A stretch of 45,276 nt of DNA from an uncultured Ureaplasma sp. (lineage in GTDB: Bacteria; Bacillota_I; Bacilli_A; Mycoplasmatales; Mycoplasmoidaceae), in NCBI GenBank assembly GCA_902800015.1, contig CADCCU010000007.1, positions 1 through 45,276 on the forward strand, written 5' to 3'. A model generated the notes under the pieces. The model worked only from the letters and a program-made list of their open reading frames with translations. It had not been told where the DNA came from and ran no database searches. Made by a program: the position numbers and the translations under genes. Numbering within the stretch: the first letter of the stretch is position 1; every line of letters begins with the position of its first letter. Shown in pieces: positions 28,458 through 38,440 of the stretch.

Positions 28458-30284
28458 TTATTTCTTTTGGATAGTTCGATAAGTTTGAATAATGTCACCA
28501 ATACGAATATCATTTTGATTTTCAAGAGTTATTCCACATTCTTTACCAGCTGAACAACTATTGATATCATCTTTTTGATGACGCATTGAAGCAATTTTAG
28601 TCTTATAAACAACAACACCATCACGTAATAAACGAGCATTGTCATTTCGATGCATTTCACCAGAAGTTACCACACATCCACCAATTACACCAATCTTAGT
28701 GTGTTTTCAAATATTTTTAATTTCAGCTTCACCAGTATCTTCATCTACATAAACTGGGTCAAGTTTACCTTTCATAATATTTTCAATTTCTTCAGCTAGA
28801 TGATAAATAACATCAAAAAAGAAAATTTGTACTTTTTGGTTATTAGCTAAATCTTTGATAGATTTAATAGGTTTAACATTAAAACCTATAATGATACCAT
28901 TACTTGCTTTTGCAAGTTCAACATCAGATTTAGTAATACCACCTGTTGCAGCTCTTAAAATTACAAGTGAAACACCTTCAACATGAGTTTTAGTTAAAAC
29001 GTTTTTAATAGCTTCAAGTGAACCGTGAACATCAGTTTTTAAAATAATAACTAATTTCTTAGTATTGAATTTTGTATCTTTAGTTAAAATGTCATGTTCA
29101 GCATTTTGTAATTGAATTTGATGCAAACGAATCTTCTCTGCAATTTCTTTAATATCTTTCTCATTATTACTAATTGCAAAATGGTCTCCTGCTGAAGGCA
29201 CATTATTTAAACCAGTAATTTTTACGGGTTGAGATGGTTTAGCAATTTGAACTTCTTTACCGTTTTCATCAAACATTGCTCGAATACGTCCATAACTACT
29301 GCCGGCAATCATCATATCACCTTTAACAACACTTCCATTTTTAACAATTATTGTAGCCACAGGACCTAAACCTTTATCCAAACTAGATTCAATAACAACA
29401 CCTATACCTAAACGATTTGGATTAGCTTTTAATTCTTGGATTTCACTTGTAGCAATAATTGCTCCAAGTAATTTATCAATATTCTTACCCGTTAGAGCGC
29501 TACCCATAATTGTAATAGTTTGTCCGCCTCATTCTTCACAAGTTAAATCATATTCAGATAATTGTGTTAATACATTGTCAGGTTTAACATTAGGTTTGTC
29601 ACATTTATTAACAAAAACAATAATTGGTGCATTAGCAGCTCGTGCATGATCAATAGCTTCAATTGTTTGAGGTTTAATACCATCATCAGCAGCTACTACT
29701 AAAACAACAATATCAGTAACATTAGCTCCACGTGCACGCATTTCCGTAAATGCTGCATGTCCTGGAGTGTCAATAAAAGTAATCTTATCATTTTTATAAG
29801 CAATTTGGTAAGCACCGATTGATTGGGTAATACCGCCAGCTTCTCCTTTTGCTACACTAGTTTTACGAATATAGTCTAATAATGTTGTTTTACCGTGGTC
29901 TACGTGGCCCATTACAGTAACAATAGGCGGTCGAGATACTAATGATTTTTCATCATCTTTAATATTTAAATTTGTTAATACATTAGTTTCATCAACTTCA
30001 GTTCTTTTTTCAAAATCAAAGTTATATTCTAAACATAACTCACCTATTTCATTTTCATCTAATACTGTGTTAATGTTTTTCATTTTTCCTTTTAGGAAAA
30101 AATATTTAATAATTTCAGATGATGTTTTATTCAATTTTGATGCAATTTGTTCGATTGTTAGAGGATGTGAAAAAATAAAGACCCCATTTTTAACTCCAGT
30201 ATCAACTTTTTTAAATTGTGCTTTTAAATCAAGATTTTGTCTAGTATCTACCTTTTTAAAATTTTTATTTTTTTTCTTATTCAT
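28458..30284 (-). CDS. infB: Translation initiation factor IF-2
   Basis: 608 residues with TGA Trp codons. GTPase that places initiator tRNA on the ribosome. The short N-domain includes [19 protein letters not shown]; the G domain has [24 protein letters not shown] and NKCD; then domains II, III and IV ([33 protein letters not shown]). ATG 30284 was chosen over the upstream GTG/ATG because GGGGTGA is then spaced correctly and the protein begins MNKKKNK. Genes ylxR and ylxQ, often found between nusA and infB, are absent here. Confidence 0.96.
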
Positions 30285-30322
30285 GTACATCACCCCATTT
30301 CATTTTTAGTTAAAAAAGAAAA

Positions 30323-32011
30323 TTATTTTTCTTCGTAATCGTAATTTGAATCTAATTCATCTTCTTCATATTGACGATTTTCATTTTCTTGAGATAGTTC
30401 GTCAAGAATAGATTCAGTATCAAGATTTTTGAATTGTTCTAGAATAGATTCAGATTTTACACTGTTATTCTCAATTGTTTGTTGTCTATTTTTTGAATTT
30501 TTACGATCTCTCTTTGGTTGTTTTTGAGTTGTTGGTTTGTCAATATTCAATTCAAGATCACTAATTTTAGAAGATTGTTGTCTCTCTTGCTCATTAGCTT
30601 TTAATTGTTCAAAAATATCTTGTTTGTTTTCAGTAGATTTTTGTGCAACTGATATTGTAGCCTTTGAATCACTTGATTCTTCACTATAATTGAAATTATC
30701 AATTTTATCTAATAGAGAAATAGTTGAATGGATATTTTCATGTTTTTTGAATTTGTTTGTATTTTTTTCTTCAACATCTGTTGTAGTTGATGTTTTATTT
30801 ACCATTTCTGCTGTAGGTTTGTTGAACTCGCTCATTGAGTAATCACTACCATAACGATTCTTTTCTAGAATACGATCAAATTTTCTTTGTTTTAATGATT
30901 TAATCTCTAGATGTGTGTATTGTAAATCTTCATATTTAGCGTCTTCAGGAGTTTTAACATCAACATCGGCTTTTAACAATTTTGCGACAAGTTGAATATT
31001 TTGTCCTTTTTTACCAATTAATAATGCTAATTGATCACCTGGAACAACAATAATTAATTGTTTCTTATGTTCTGAAGTTTCTTCATTAACAATTTTATAA
31101 CCTTTAATTGTGGCAGGAGAACAAACATCAATTAAATATGACTCAAAATTATCTGAATATTCAATAACTTCTATTCTTTCACCATAAATAGCATTACTGA
31201 TAGCTTGAATCCTTACACCTCTTGCACCAATAACACTACCACATGGTTCAACACCTGGTTGATGAGAAATTAATGCAACCTTAGTCTTAAATCCAGGAGC
31301 ACGTGCTATATCAACAATTTCAATAATTTTTTCTTGAATTTCAGGAACTTCAAGAGTTAATAAACCTTTTACTAATCTTTCATCAGCACGTGATAAAATA
31401 ATAGGCCAACCAGATGATTGCTGTTTAACTTCTTTGATTAAGAAGTTATATTTATGACCAGGAATTAATTTTTCTCCTGGAATACCTTCACGAGCTGACA
31501 TAAAACCATATTGACCATTTTCTAAATTTACAAAAATACCATGATCATCTTTTTCAACTTCAGCAAAAACAATTTCACCAACACGATCTTTTCATTCATT
31601 AAAAATTTCATTATTTGCTTGCATAGTTATGCTTTGCTTGAAAATTTGCATAATATGGTTAACAATTTTCTTTGGTAATTTATCTAATTGTACAGGCTTA
31701 TTAACAAGATCGCCTAATTTAACTTCTTTATCAATCTTTAGGTGTTTGTAATAATCTTTAGCATCTTGTAATGAAACTTCACAATAATCATTTAATTCTT
31801 CAGATTCTTCAACAACTGTAAATTGTCGATTTACATTTAATGTTGCATTATCAATATTAATTTCTACATTAATAACTTCTTCTGGGTATTCCTTTACATA
31901 TGCTTTAGTAATTGCATCTCTTAGTGCATCGGCTACTGCATCTCGGGGAATTTTCTTTTCATCAGCAATTAGTTTAATTGCTGAAATTAATTGTTCATTT
32001 AATTGATTCAT
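30323..32011 (-). CDS. nusA: Transcription factor NusA with long acidic C-terminal extension
   Basis: 562 residues with TGA Trp codons. The N-terminal RNA-polymerase-binding domain starts MNQLNEQLISAIKLIADEKK; the S1 domain has GIFVNLENGQYGFMSAREGI; KH1 and KH2 follow (GVEPCGSVIGARGVRIQAIS; ALLIGKKGQNIQLVAKLL). After about residue 345 comes some 215 residues of low-complexity Ser/Glu/Asn/Lys sequence ending in an acidic tail, an extension known in other mollicutes. ATG 32011 follows AGGAGAG. A terminator-like hairpin lies in its leader. Confidence 0.95.
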
Positions 32012-32013
32012 AT

Positions 32014-32057
32014 CTCTCCTATAAAATAAGGACAACACCACAATCGGTGTTGCCCTT
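32014..32057 (-). promoter_or_regulatory. Terminator-like hairpin plus Shine-Dalgarno in the nusA leader
   Basis: In the minus-strand RNA, AAGGGCAACACC and GGUGUUGUCCUU form a 12-bp stem with one G-U pair around a 6-nt loop, followed by AUUUUAU and then the AGGAGAG of nusA. No minus-strand gene lies upstream (the next gene is on the plus strand), so it is not the terminator of another gene; it can act as an attenuator of nusA itself. Confidence 0.6.
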
Positions 32058-32159
32058 TATCTCTATATACTATACAAAATAAAAATAATATTTTAAATAA
32101 AGTTATACAAATTGCAAAATATAATAAACATTATTAAGTTTTAAAACAAATATAAAATT

Positions 32160-32801
32160 ATGAAAAAAAATATAATTCCCAATCCAAATATTATCCATCC
32201 CGTTAAAAATCACTATGATGTAATCTATATCAAAAATGTTAATGATAGCAAAAGGATTAGCATTGGTGATTTTAGTTATATTAGTGAAACAAATTTTAAA
32301 AATAATGTTTTAGGTAATTATGGTTTTAGTAATAGCAAATTAATAATTGGAAAATTTTGTCAAATAGCTAAAGGTGTAAAATTTATGTTAGATGATGTAA
32401 ATCATGAAATGAATTGTCTTTCAACATTTCCTTTTTATATCTTTGATGATTGACATGAACAAAAACCTGATATAAAAGCATTTAAAATGAAAGGTGATAT
32501 TGTAATTGGTAACGATGTTTGGGTCGGACAAAATGTTACTATTATGCCAGGAGTTAAAATTGGTAATGGCGCTATAATTGGTGCTAATAGCACAGTAGGT
32601 AGCGATATCCCTGACTATGCAATTGCTGTAGGTAATCCTTGCAAAGTAGTTAAATATCGTTTTAACAAGAAAATCATAAATGAACTTAATAAAATCAAAT
32701 GGTGAGATCTACCAATAGAAAAAATTAAACAAATCACGCCTTTATTAAAATTACCTGATGTTAATGAAGCAATTGTTAAAATCAAAAAGAAATTAAGTTA
32801 A
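32160..32801 (+). CDS. Hexapeptide-repeat acyltransferase of the XAT (Vat/CatB-like) family
   Basis: 213 residues with TGA Trp codons. The left-handed beta-helix pattern is clear: KLIIGKFCQIAKGVKFMLDD, then NHEMNCLSTFPFYIF (with the catalytic His of the family), then VIGNDVWVGQNVTIMPGVKI and GAIIGANSTVGSDIPDYAIA then VGNPCKVVKYRF, and a C-terminal WW motif. The family transfers acetyl or other acyl groups from CoA to small hydroxylated compounds or cell-surface sugars. Resemblance to Vat and CatB is of fold and motif only; resistance activity cannot be claimed. It begins an accessory island. Confidence 0.9.
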
Positions 32802-32816
32802 AATTGAAGAATTAGA

Positions 32817-32843
32817 GCAACATTACTCACATTATTCTATGAT
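32817..32843 (+). repeat. Upstream copy of a 27-bp promoter-like direct repeat
   Basis: GCAACATTACTCA then 14 nt ending TATGAT matches 33678-33704 (which ends TATAAT) at 23 of 27 positions with no gap. The two copies flank the NERD gene, 861 bp apart. Here the sequence after the -10-like hexamer is replaced by an IS end. Confidence 0.7.
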
Positions 32844-32882
32844 TTAGTTAAGTTAGGCGAACATTTTGGGACTTAACTCTAA
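32844..32882 (+). mobile_element. Solo right end of an IS256/IS1249-type element
   Basis: 39 bp identical except for one base to 42921-42959, the right end of the element at 41961-42960 (core TAAGTTAGGCGAACATTTTG). No transposase accompanies it here, so it is a scar of an insertion or recombination. Confidence 0.85.
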
Positions 32883-32897
32883 GTTTTTTAATTTTAC

Positions 32898-32903
32898 TAT
32901 AAT
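32898..32903 (+). promoter_or_regulatory. -10 element of the NERD gene
   Basis: TATAAT 12 nt before ATG 32916 and 15 nt after the IS scar; no Shine-Dalgarno. The IS end may have supplied upstream promoter sequence. Confidence 0.45.
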
Positions 32904-32915
32904 TTTTAATTAGAT

Positions 32916-33620
32916 ATGTGATGAGTAATTTTAATTTCTATCCTTATACCAGTAATAATTTTTGGTATTTTAGCTGCTTTAATAATTGTTTCTAAAATTA
33001 AACATGACCGTGGTGATTACAATGATGGTGGTGGGAAACATATTGGTGTTGATCAAAAAGTTTCTTTTTTTACTCCAGCTAATGACAAAGCAGGAATAAT
33101 TGGAGAAAGAAGAGTGAGTTACCATCTTGAACCACTTTTAAGAAATGATGAATATTTACTAACAAATTTATTATTACCATTTATAAATGGTAAAAATACA
33201 GAGATAGATTGTATTCTTATATCACGTAAAGGAATTTTTTGTATTGAAATAAAACATTGAGTTGGTCATATTAGTGGGAATGATGAAGATGAATATTGAC
33301 TTCAGGAGTATGATGATCCCAGTTTAGATGATCGAAGGCATAAAAATCCGGTTAAACATAATAATTGACGCTGTTCTATATTAAAGAAAAAACTTAATAA
33401 TCGTTATTATGTAAATAATGTTGTTATTTTTTATGGTTTAGAAGATGGATATGGAATTAATTCAAAATATACTTATTCTCTTAAAGAATTTAGAGATTAT
33501 TATCGTAAATTAAATGATAACGTTATACCAGCAAATTTTCTAGAAAAAAATTATCAAATATTAAAACCATACATTGCAACTTTAGAGCAATTACAGAGAC
33601 ATAGAGAGGTTAATAAATAA
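32916..33620 (+). CDS. Membrane-anchored NERD-domain (nuclease-related) protein
   Basis: 234 residues with several TGA Trp codons. One N-terminal membrane segment (MWWVILISILIPVIIFGILA) is followed by the NERD core: AGIIGERRVSYHLEPLL, NTEIDCILISRKGIFCIEIK and a conserved W-V-G-H-I-S-G, then HKNPVKHNNW. The E..V...L, EIDCIL and IEIKHW residues match the NERD fold, related to Holliday-junction and restriction-type nucleases; NERD proteins are often carried by plasmids and islands. ATG 32916 is the only upstream start in frame; TGA-TGA follows it. It is flanked by an IS scar and promoter-like repeats. Activity is unknown. Confidence 0.85.
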
Positions 33621-33675
33621 TAAATGAGTTTCTATTTATGTAAATGCCTCCATTAATTGAAAGAACAGATAGATT

Positions 33676-33704
33676 TTGCAACATTACTCATATTTTTGTA
33701 TAAT
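33676..33704 (+). promoter_or_regulatory. Promoter P1 of the tandem-repeat RNA
   Basis: TTGCAA (33676-33681), 17-nt spacer, TATAAT (33699-33704): the best complete promoter in the window. The predicted start near 33711 lies just before the first 45-bp repeat. Confidence 0.75.
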
Positions 33705-33715
33705 AGGTATGTAAA

Positions 33716-33805
33716 ATTAGTGGTACGGGTGAACCGCATATAAACAGCCTAGATTAAAAAATTAGTGGTACGGGTGAACCACATATAAACAGCCTAGATT
33801 AAAAA
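33716..33805 (+). repeat. Two tandem 45-bp repeats, one mismatch
   Basis: Copies 33716-33760 and 33761-33805 differ only at 33736 (G) versus 33781 (A). The unit starts ATTAGTGGTACGGGTGAACC and ends CAGCCTAGATTAAAAA. Confidence 0.95.
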
Positions 33806-33810
33806 ATAAA

Positions 33811-33837
33811 AGCACAGCAGAAATGTTGTGCTTTTTT
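33811..33837 (+). terminator. Intrinsic terminator directly after the tandem repeats
   Basis: AGCACAGCA (33811-33819), GAAA tetraloop, TGTTGTGCT (33824-33832; one G-U), then TTTTT. It lies 19 nt before the tig start. Confidence 0.9.
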
Positions 33838-33842
33838 CTTTG

Positions 33843-33848
33843 TATAAT
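33843..33848 (+). promoter_or_regulatory. Promoter P2 (-10) of tig
   Basis: TATAAT 8 nt before ATG 33857 and after the terminator, which would give a leaderless tig mRNA independent of P1. Its -35 region would overlap the terminator stem. Confidence 0.5.
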
Positions 33849-33856
33849 AACTCATT

Positions 33857-35182
33857 ATGAAAATCATTGATACTAAAAAAGAAAATAACAAAGTTATTAT
33901 GACAATCAAAGCTGATTCTGAACTTTGATCAAAAGAATTAGCAAAAACTAAAAAACAATTAGCAAAAAATTTATCAATTCCTGGTTTTAGAAAAGGTCAT
34001 GCACCACAAAAAATAATTGATGAACATATTACTATAAACCAAGTAATTTCTGAAACTGTTAACAAGTATGTTAACCAATTAATAGATAAATTTATACATG
34101 AAGAAGCAAAAAAATATGCTGACATTATTGTTAATTCATTAAAAGTAGATTTAGTAGAAATTGATTCTGAAAAATTAACATTAAAATTTGAATTTGAAAA
34201 GCAACCAATTATTCAATTAGATGGTTATGATGCAATGGAACTTGCTTATATAGACCCAGAAGTAACTGATAAAGAAATTGAGTTTGAAATTAAAAATGCC
34301 ATTAAGAATGATTACATGCTATCTGCGAAAGAAGATGGAGTCATTGCTAAAGGTGATATGGTTAAATTTGATTTTGAAGGTTTCATTGGTGATAAAGCTA
34401 TTGATGATGGAGCAGCTAAAGATTATGAATTAGAAATAGGTTCAGGATTATTTATCCCTGGATTTGAAGACCAAATGATTGGACTAAAAAAAGGTGAAAA
34501 GAAAACCATAGAAGTTACTTTTCCTAAAAATTACCCAGTCGAAGAGTATCGCAACAAAAAAGCTAAATTTAATTTATTAATTAAAGAAGTAAGCAAAATT
34601 ACATACCCAACATTAGATAAAGTTTACTTAGCTAAATTTAATCTTCCAAATGTAGAAAACGAAACACAATTCAGAGACTACATTAAGAAAGAAATTAAAA
34701 GGGTTAAGGGTACAACTAAACGTCAAGAACTAATAAAGATAATTCGTGATTGAGTTGTTAAAAATATTAAGATTGATTATATTCCAGATTACTTTATTAA
34801 ATCAGAAACTAATGCTATCAAGCAAGATTATGAACTCCAAGCTAAAAATAAATTTAATAAAAAACTTGAAGATGCAGTTGTCGATTTAGGTTTTAAATCT
34901 ATGGATGATTTTAACAAACAAATTCATGACAAAGTTGTTAATAACATTAAGTTCAGTTTAGGAATGGATAAACTAATAACAGCTTTAGCTATTAATGTAA
35001 CTAAAGAAGAAATTGAAAAAGAAATCACAGACACTGCTAGAAAAATTAACATGAATGTTAATGAATTGTTAAATAATCAAAATATTTTGAATAGTATTAA
35101 ACAATATATGTTGAACGACAAAATTGTTCAAAAATTACTAGAAGTAAATAAGAAACAAACAAAAAATATTGAAAAGAAATAA
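33857..35182 (+). CDS. tig: Trigger factor
   Basis: Ribosome-bound chaperone and peptidyl-prolyl isomerase. 441 residues with TGA Trp codons. The ribosome-binding signature reads IPGFRKGHAPQKIIDEH; the FKBP-type domain spans about residues 160-240 (GDMVKFDFEGFIGDKAIDDG; LFIPGFEDQMIGLKKGEKKT); a helical C-terminal chaperone domain follows. No Shine-Dalgarno precedes ATG 33857. Its stop lies next to the convergent recO stop, with no terminator between. Confidence 0.96.
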
Positions 35183-35887
35183 TTAGTACTTAAACAATGT
35201 ATCTAATTTAATTCCTAAATTTACATCAATATATTCTTTTAAAAGCTTAATTGCAAAATCAAAATCAGCGCTGAACATGCTGGTTTTTTTATATTCATTA
35301 TTAAACAAATAATGAAATAATTTAGTTTCATCTAAAGTGTAAGCTTTTTCAACATGTGGGTCATAATGAACATTACAAACCATACCATGTTTTTTAAAAC
35401 TAATAGTTTTCAACATATGTGAACCACAAATAACACACTTATTTACTTCTAAATTTAAACCATTTAAAATACAAAATTTTTGCATGATAATTAAATCTAG
35501 CTGTTTCATTGAATATTCATTTTTTAAAATCATTTGCATGAGTTTAGTTCAAAATATATAGTTAATTTTGCCGGTTGTATTAGTTTTATTAATACATTCG
35601 CAAAGCAAATTGAACGGTTCAAAATTAGCAAGTTGTCAATTAACTTGATTTATAGCATTACACTTTTTTAAACGACTTAATTTATTTTCAGTTCTTGCCA
35701 TAAAGATTTCAAATTCACAGAAATTTCCTAAAAACAAATTGCGTCCGTTTTTACTAATTATTTTACGACTACCTAATGAAATGCAAGAAATCAGTTGACC
35801 ATTCTCAGTAAGAATGGTAATGATTTCATCATTAAGTTGATAATCCATTCTTTTAACGATATAACCTTTAACAATTTGTGCAGCCAT
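35183..35887 (-). CDS. recO: DNA repair protein RecO
   Basis: 234 residues with TGA Trp codons. The N-terminal OB fold begins MAAQIVKGYIVKRMDYQLND; a zinc-binding-like CVICGSHM precedes a C-terminal helical region. RecO loads RecA on gaps with RecR. Its ATG overlaps the era stop (TAATG), the usual era-recO order. Confidence 0.9.
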
Positions 35888-36765
35888 TAGATATAACCGC
35901 CATCTTTTAATACTGATTCATTATTCCTTCAATTTTCTTTAACAACAACAAAAAGATGAAGCACAATTTTACAATCATAATAATTATTTAATTTTTTTCG
36001 AGCATCAGTACCAATCTTTTTAATCATATTTCCACCATGACCTACAACAATAGGCCTTTGTGATTCTTTTTCAACAATAATATCAGCATAAATCTCAAAA
36101 ACATTTTCTTTTTGATTATAATTCTTTTTCTTAATACATACACATGTTGCGTAAGGCAATTCTTGATAAAGATTTTTAATGATTTGTTCACGAATTATTT
36201 CACTAATAATATAGTTATCAGAATTAGTCTCTTGTAATACAACTTGATCGTTTGATAGGTATTTACTAATAGTATCAATTAACATATCTATGTTAATACC
36301 TTTTAATGCACTGATTTCTAATATATCATCGACTTTAATTAGCTGATTAATTTTATCTTTATAGATTTGAACATCTTGTTTTTTAGGTGAATCAATTTTA
36401 TTAAAAATAAGAATTACATGACTTACACCAAAATTATTAATCATCTTAATAACTTCTAAATCCTCATCATTAATTTCTCTTGTTAAATCAATTAACAATA
36501 AAGCAATATTGGCATATTTATATGAATTTTTAATTTGTAAATTTAAATAGTCATCTAATTTATTTCTTGAGAAATGAAAACCCGGAGTATCAATGAAAGC
36601 AATTTCTCTTTTATCATCTTGATAAATATAGTTAATTTGGTTTCTGGTTGTTTGCGGTTTTTTAGAAATAATTGCTACTTCTTTTTTTGCAAGTGAATTA
36701 ATTAATGTTGATTTGCCAACATTGGGTTTCCCAGTAATAACAACAGTTCCGTATTTTTTATCCAT
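35887..36765 (-). CDS. era: GTPase Era
   Basis: 292 residues including a TGA Trp codon near the C-terminus. It assists 30S maturation by binding the 3' end of 16S rRNA. The G domain has GKPNVGKSTLINSL, KPQTTRNQI, DTPGF and NKID; the KH domain has IVEKESQRPIVVGHGGNMIK. The C-terminus ends KENWRNNESVLKDGGYI. It follows ybeY after 1 nt. Confidence 0.96.
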
Positions 36766-36766
36766 G

Positions 36767-37138
36767 TTAAAATTTAATCTTATTTAAAATTTTATTTTGT
36801 AAGTTGAACATTATTTTTTCTTCTTTTTTACTTTCATGATTATATGACAAAAGATGTAATATTCCATGAATATATGTCAAGATAAATTCTTTAATAAAAT
36901 TGCTTTTAGTTATTCTGTGAATATAATCAGGATCTAAATATATTTCACCTAATAAATTGACTTTAATAGATATGTTTGCGTCTCGTAAAGCAAAGGAGAT
37001 CACATCAGTTGGTTTATTGATATGACGAAATTTATTATTTATCTTTTGCATTTGTTTATTATCAACAATAATAACGTCAAAATATAAATAATCTTTAATC
37101 TTTAATTCATTACTAATTTTTTTATCAGCGATATTCAT
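36767..37138 (-). CDS. ybeY: Endoribonuclease YbeY
   Basis: 123 residues. The metal-binding motif HGILHLLSYNHESKKE gives the three histidines (H-x3-H-x5-H), and NKFRHINKPTDVISFALR is the other conserved block. ATG 37138 was chosen over the TTG one codon earlier. It acts in rRNA processing and quality control; first gene of ybeY-era-recO. Confidence 0.94.
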   Translation of the reverse strand: MNIADKKISNELKIKDYLYFDVIIVDNKQMQKINNKFRHINKPTDVISFALRDANISIKVNLLGEIYLDPDYIHRITKSNFIKEFILTYIHGILHLLSYNHESKKEEKIMFNLQNKILNKIKF

Positions 37139-37191
37139 CAAAGTGATAACATCTTTAGTTATAAGCTTTGATTTATATCAAAATATGGTAT

Positions 37192-37217
37192 CATGCTTTA
37201 GCATGAAAATATTATAT
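37192..37217 (-). promoter_or_regulatory. -10 box and 5'-terminal hairpin of ybeY-era-recO
   Basis: On the minus strand TATAAT (37217-37212) is followed within 5 nt by TCATGC-TAAA-GCATGA, a 6-bp hairpin. Transcription from this box would place the hairpin at the very 5' end of the mRNA, where it may slow decay. It overlaps the end of the upstream gene. Confidence 0.35.
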
Positions 37218-37218
37218 A

Positions 37219-37602
37219 TTAGTTAAAATACATAAAATATTCGTATATTTTGACTTGATTAAAATTCAAGCTAGTGTTATATATTCCATTAGGAAGTAGG
37301 CTACCATCTGTTAAATTACAGTAGTAACTATAGTCATTATTAACTATTTGACAAAATACTAAAAAACATTTTACATTGATTGATTTATTAACATCTTTTA
37401 TTTGATAAGTTTTGCTTCCTGTTTGCTTTTGAAGATATTTATGAATCTTTTTATCAACTAAAACAATTTGACTATTTCCATCAGCAATAACTACTTCAGA
37501 TTTAATCACTTCGATTTTAACTGAAAAAATAATAATTAGTATAACACCAAGCAACAATAGAATAATAGAAGATAAAATTAAAATTTTACGATTTATAGTC
37601 AT
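37219..37602 (-). CDS. Small single-pass membrane protein, unknown
   Basis: 127 residues: a hydrophobic segment at about 8-28 (ILILSSIILLLLGVILIIIF) followed by an outside-facing beta-rich domain (KIEVIKSEVVIADGNSQIVL ... YYCNLTDGSLLPNGIYNTSL). There is no lipobox. It lies between engB (27 nt downstream of its stop) and ybeY. No family recognised; a membrane-fusion-like accessory role is only a guess. Confidence 0.55.
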   Translation of the reverse strand: MTINRKILILSSIILLLLGVILIIIFSVKIEVIKSEVVIADGNSQIVLVDKKIHKYLQKQTGSKTYQIKDVNKSINVKCFLVFCQIVNNDYSYYCNLTDGSLLPNGIYNTSLNFNQVKIYEYFMYFN

Positions 37603-37629
37603 CCCATATATTTAATATGAAAAAAATTT

Positions 37630-38193
37630 TTAAAAATTTAAAAGATTTTTTATAGTCTGTCGTAAAACATCTATATTTTCGTTTTTCTTGGCACTAACAA
37701 AAATGATATGTTCTTTATCAATATTTAAATACTTAGCTATTTTGTCAAGTTTTGATAAATAAATTTTTATAGGTTGCTTATCGGTTTTATTCAAAACAAT
37801 ATAACAGTTAGCAAACTTCCTTGCAAGATATTTGTGTATTTTCACATCTTCTTCTGTAACAACATTAGCATCACAGATTTGGAAAAATGCAAAAATATTT
37901 TTCCGATAATTAAATACATCATCAATAATATTAATTAAATCAATTTTCTTTGATTTATTAACCTTAGCATAACCATAACCTGGTAAATCTATAATTCTGT
38001 ATTTATCAAAATCATAAAAATTAGCTAATTGCGTTCTCCCAGGTGACTTGGAAGTTACAGCAATTTTTTGTTTTGCTAAAGCATTAATTAATGATGATTT
38101 ACCTACATTGCTACGACCAATGAAAGCAATTTCATCAACATTATCATTAATTCAATCAGTTATATTTTTTGCCGATTTAACGAATTTCGCCAT
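37630..38193 (-). CDS. engB: Ribosome biogenesis GTP-binding protein EngB (YihA/YsxC)
   Basis: 187 residues with a TGA Trp codon. It shows [39 protein letters not shown] and NKTD, the EngB pattern. Needed for 50S assembly. Its ATG overlaps the yneF stop (TAATG). Confidence 0.96.
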
Positions 38194-38438
38194 TATTTCT
38201 TTTCATTAACTTTGCGTTTAAAGTTATTCATAATTTGACGAATTTGTTGTTCACTAGGTTTTCTACCCATTTGTGCATACATTGCACGAATTTGTTCCTC
38301 AGTAATTGGTGGATTTTCTTCCAATTGTTTTTTAGTCATTTTATTAGCAATTCTAAATCCAATAACAATACCAAGAATAATGGCACCTAAAAATACTCCA
38401 ATAATAGCTCCAACAAATGCTCCAATACTAATACTCAT
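38193..38438 (-). CDS. yneF: UPF0154 family membrane protein YneF
   Basis: 81 residues: one N-terminal membrane helix (GAFVGAIIGVFLGAIILGIV) and the conserved cytoplasmic motif NPPITEEQIRAMYAQMGRKP followed by SEQQIRQIMNNFK. Function unknown. It lies between tkt and engB, 2 nt after the tkt stop. Confidence 0.92.
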   Translation of the reverse strand: MSISIGAFVGAIIGVFLGAIILGIVIGFRIANKMTKKQLEENPPITEEQIRAMYAQMGRKPSEQQIRQIMNNFKRKVNEKK

Positions 38439-38440
38439 AA

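Larger units (their letters stand above)
33711..33840 (+). ncRNA. Candidate structured RNA (two tandem domains plus terminator), unknown class
   Basis: Between promoter P1 and an intrinsic terminator lie two 45-bp repeats and no open frame of note. In each, GTGGT pairs with ACCGC or ACCAC around the loop ACGGGTGA; the single difference between copies (G 33736, A 33781) turns a U-G pair into U-A, so the stem is kept. The loop GGGU could pair with the later GCCU as a pseudoknot beside an A-rich linker, and UUAG could pair with CUAG to close each domain. It is either a 120-130 nt small RNA or a tandem riboswitch-like leader ahead of tig. No known class was recognised. Confidence 0.6.

Noticed and set aside
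32160-32801. Antibiotic-resistance acetyltransferase
   Set aside because: The XAT fold is clear, but many members acylate sugars or unknown small molecules; no resistance-specific feature can be read from the sequence.
33716-33805. A known riboswitch (guanidine-II, preQ1-I) or a T-box for the tandem 45-bp repeats
   Set aside because: Tandem hairpins and ACGG recall guanidine-II, but the loop is 8 nt and not a stem-closed ACGR tetraloop. GGTACGGGTGAACCGC faintly recalls the T-box antiterminator, but there is no specifier stem. The hairpin plus A-rich tail recalls preQ1-I, but key loop and tail bases differ.
33716-33805. CRISPR array
   Set aside because: Only two directly abutting copies, no spacers, and no cas genes.
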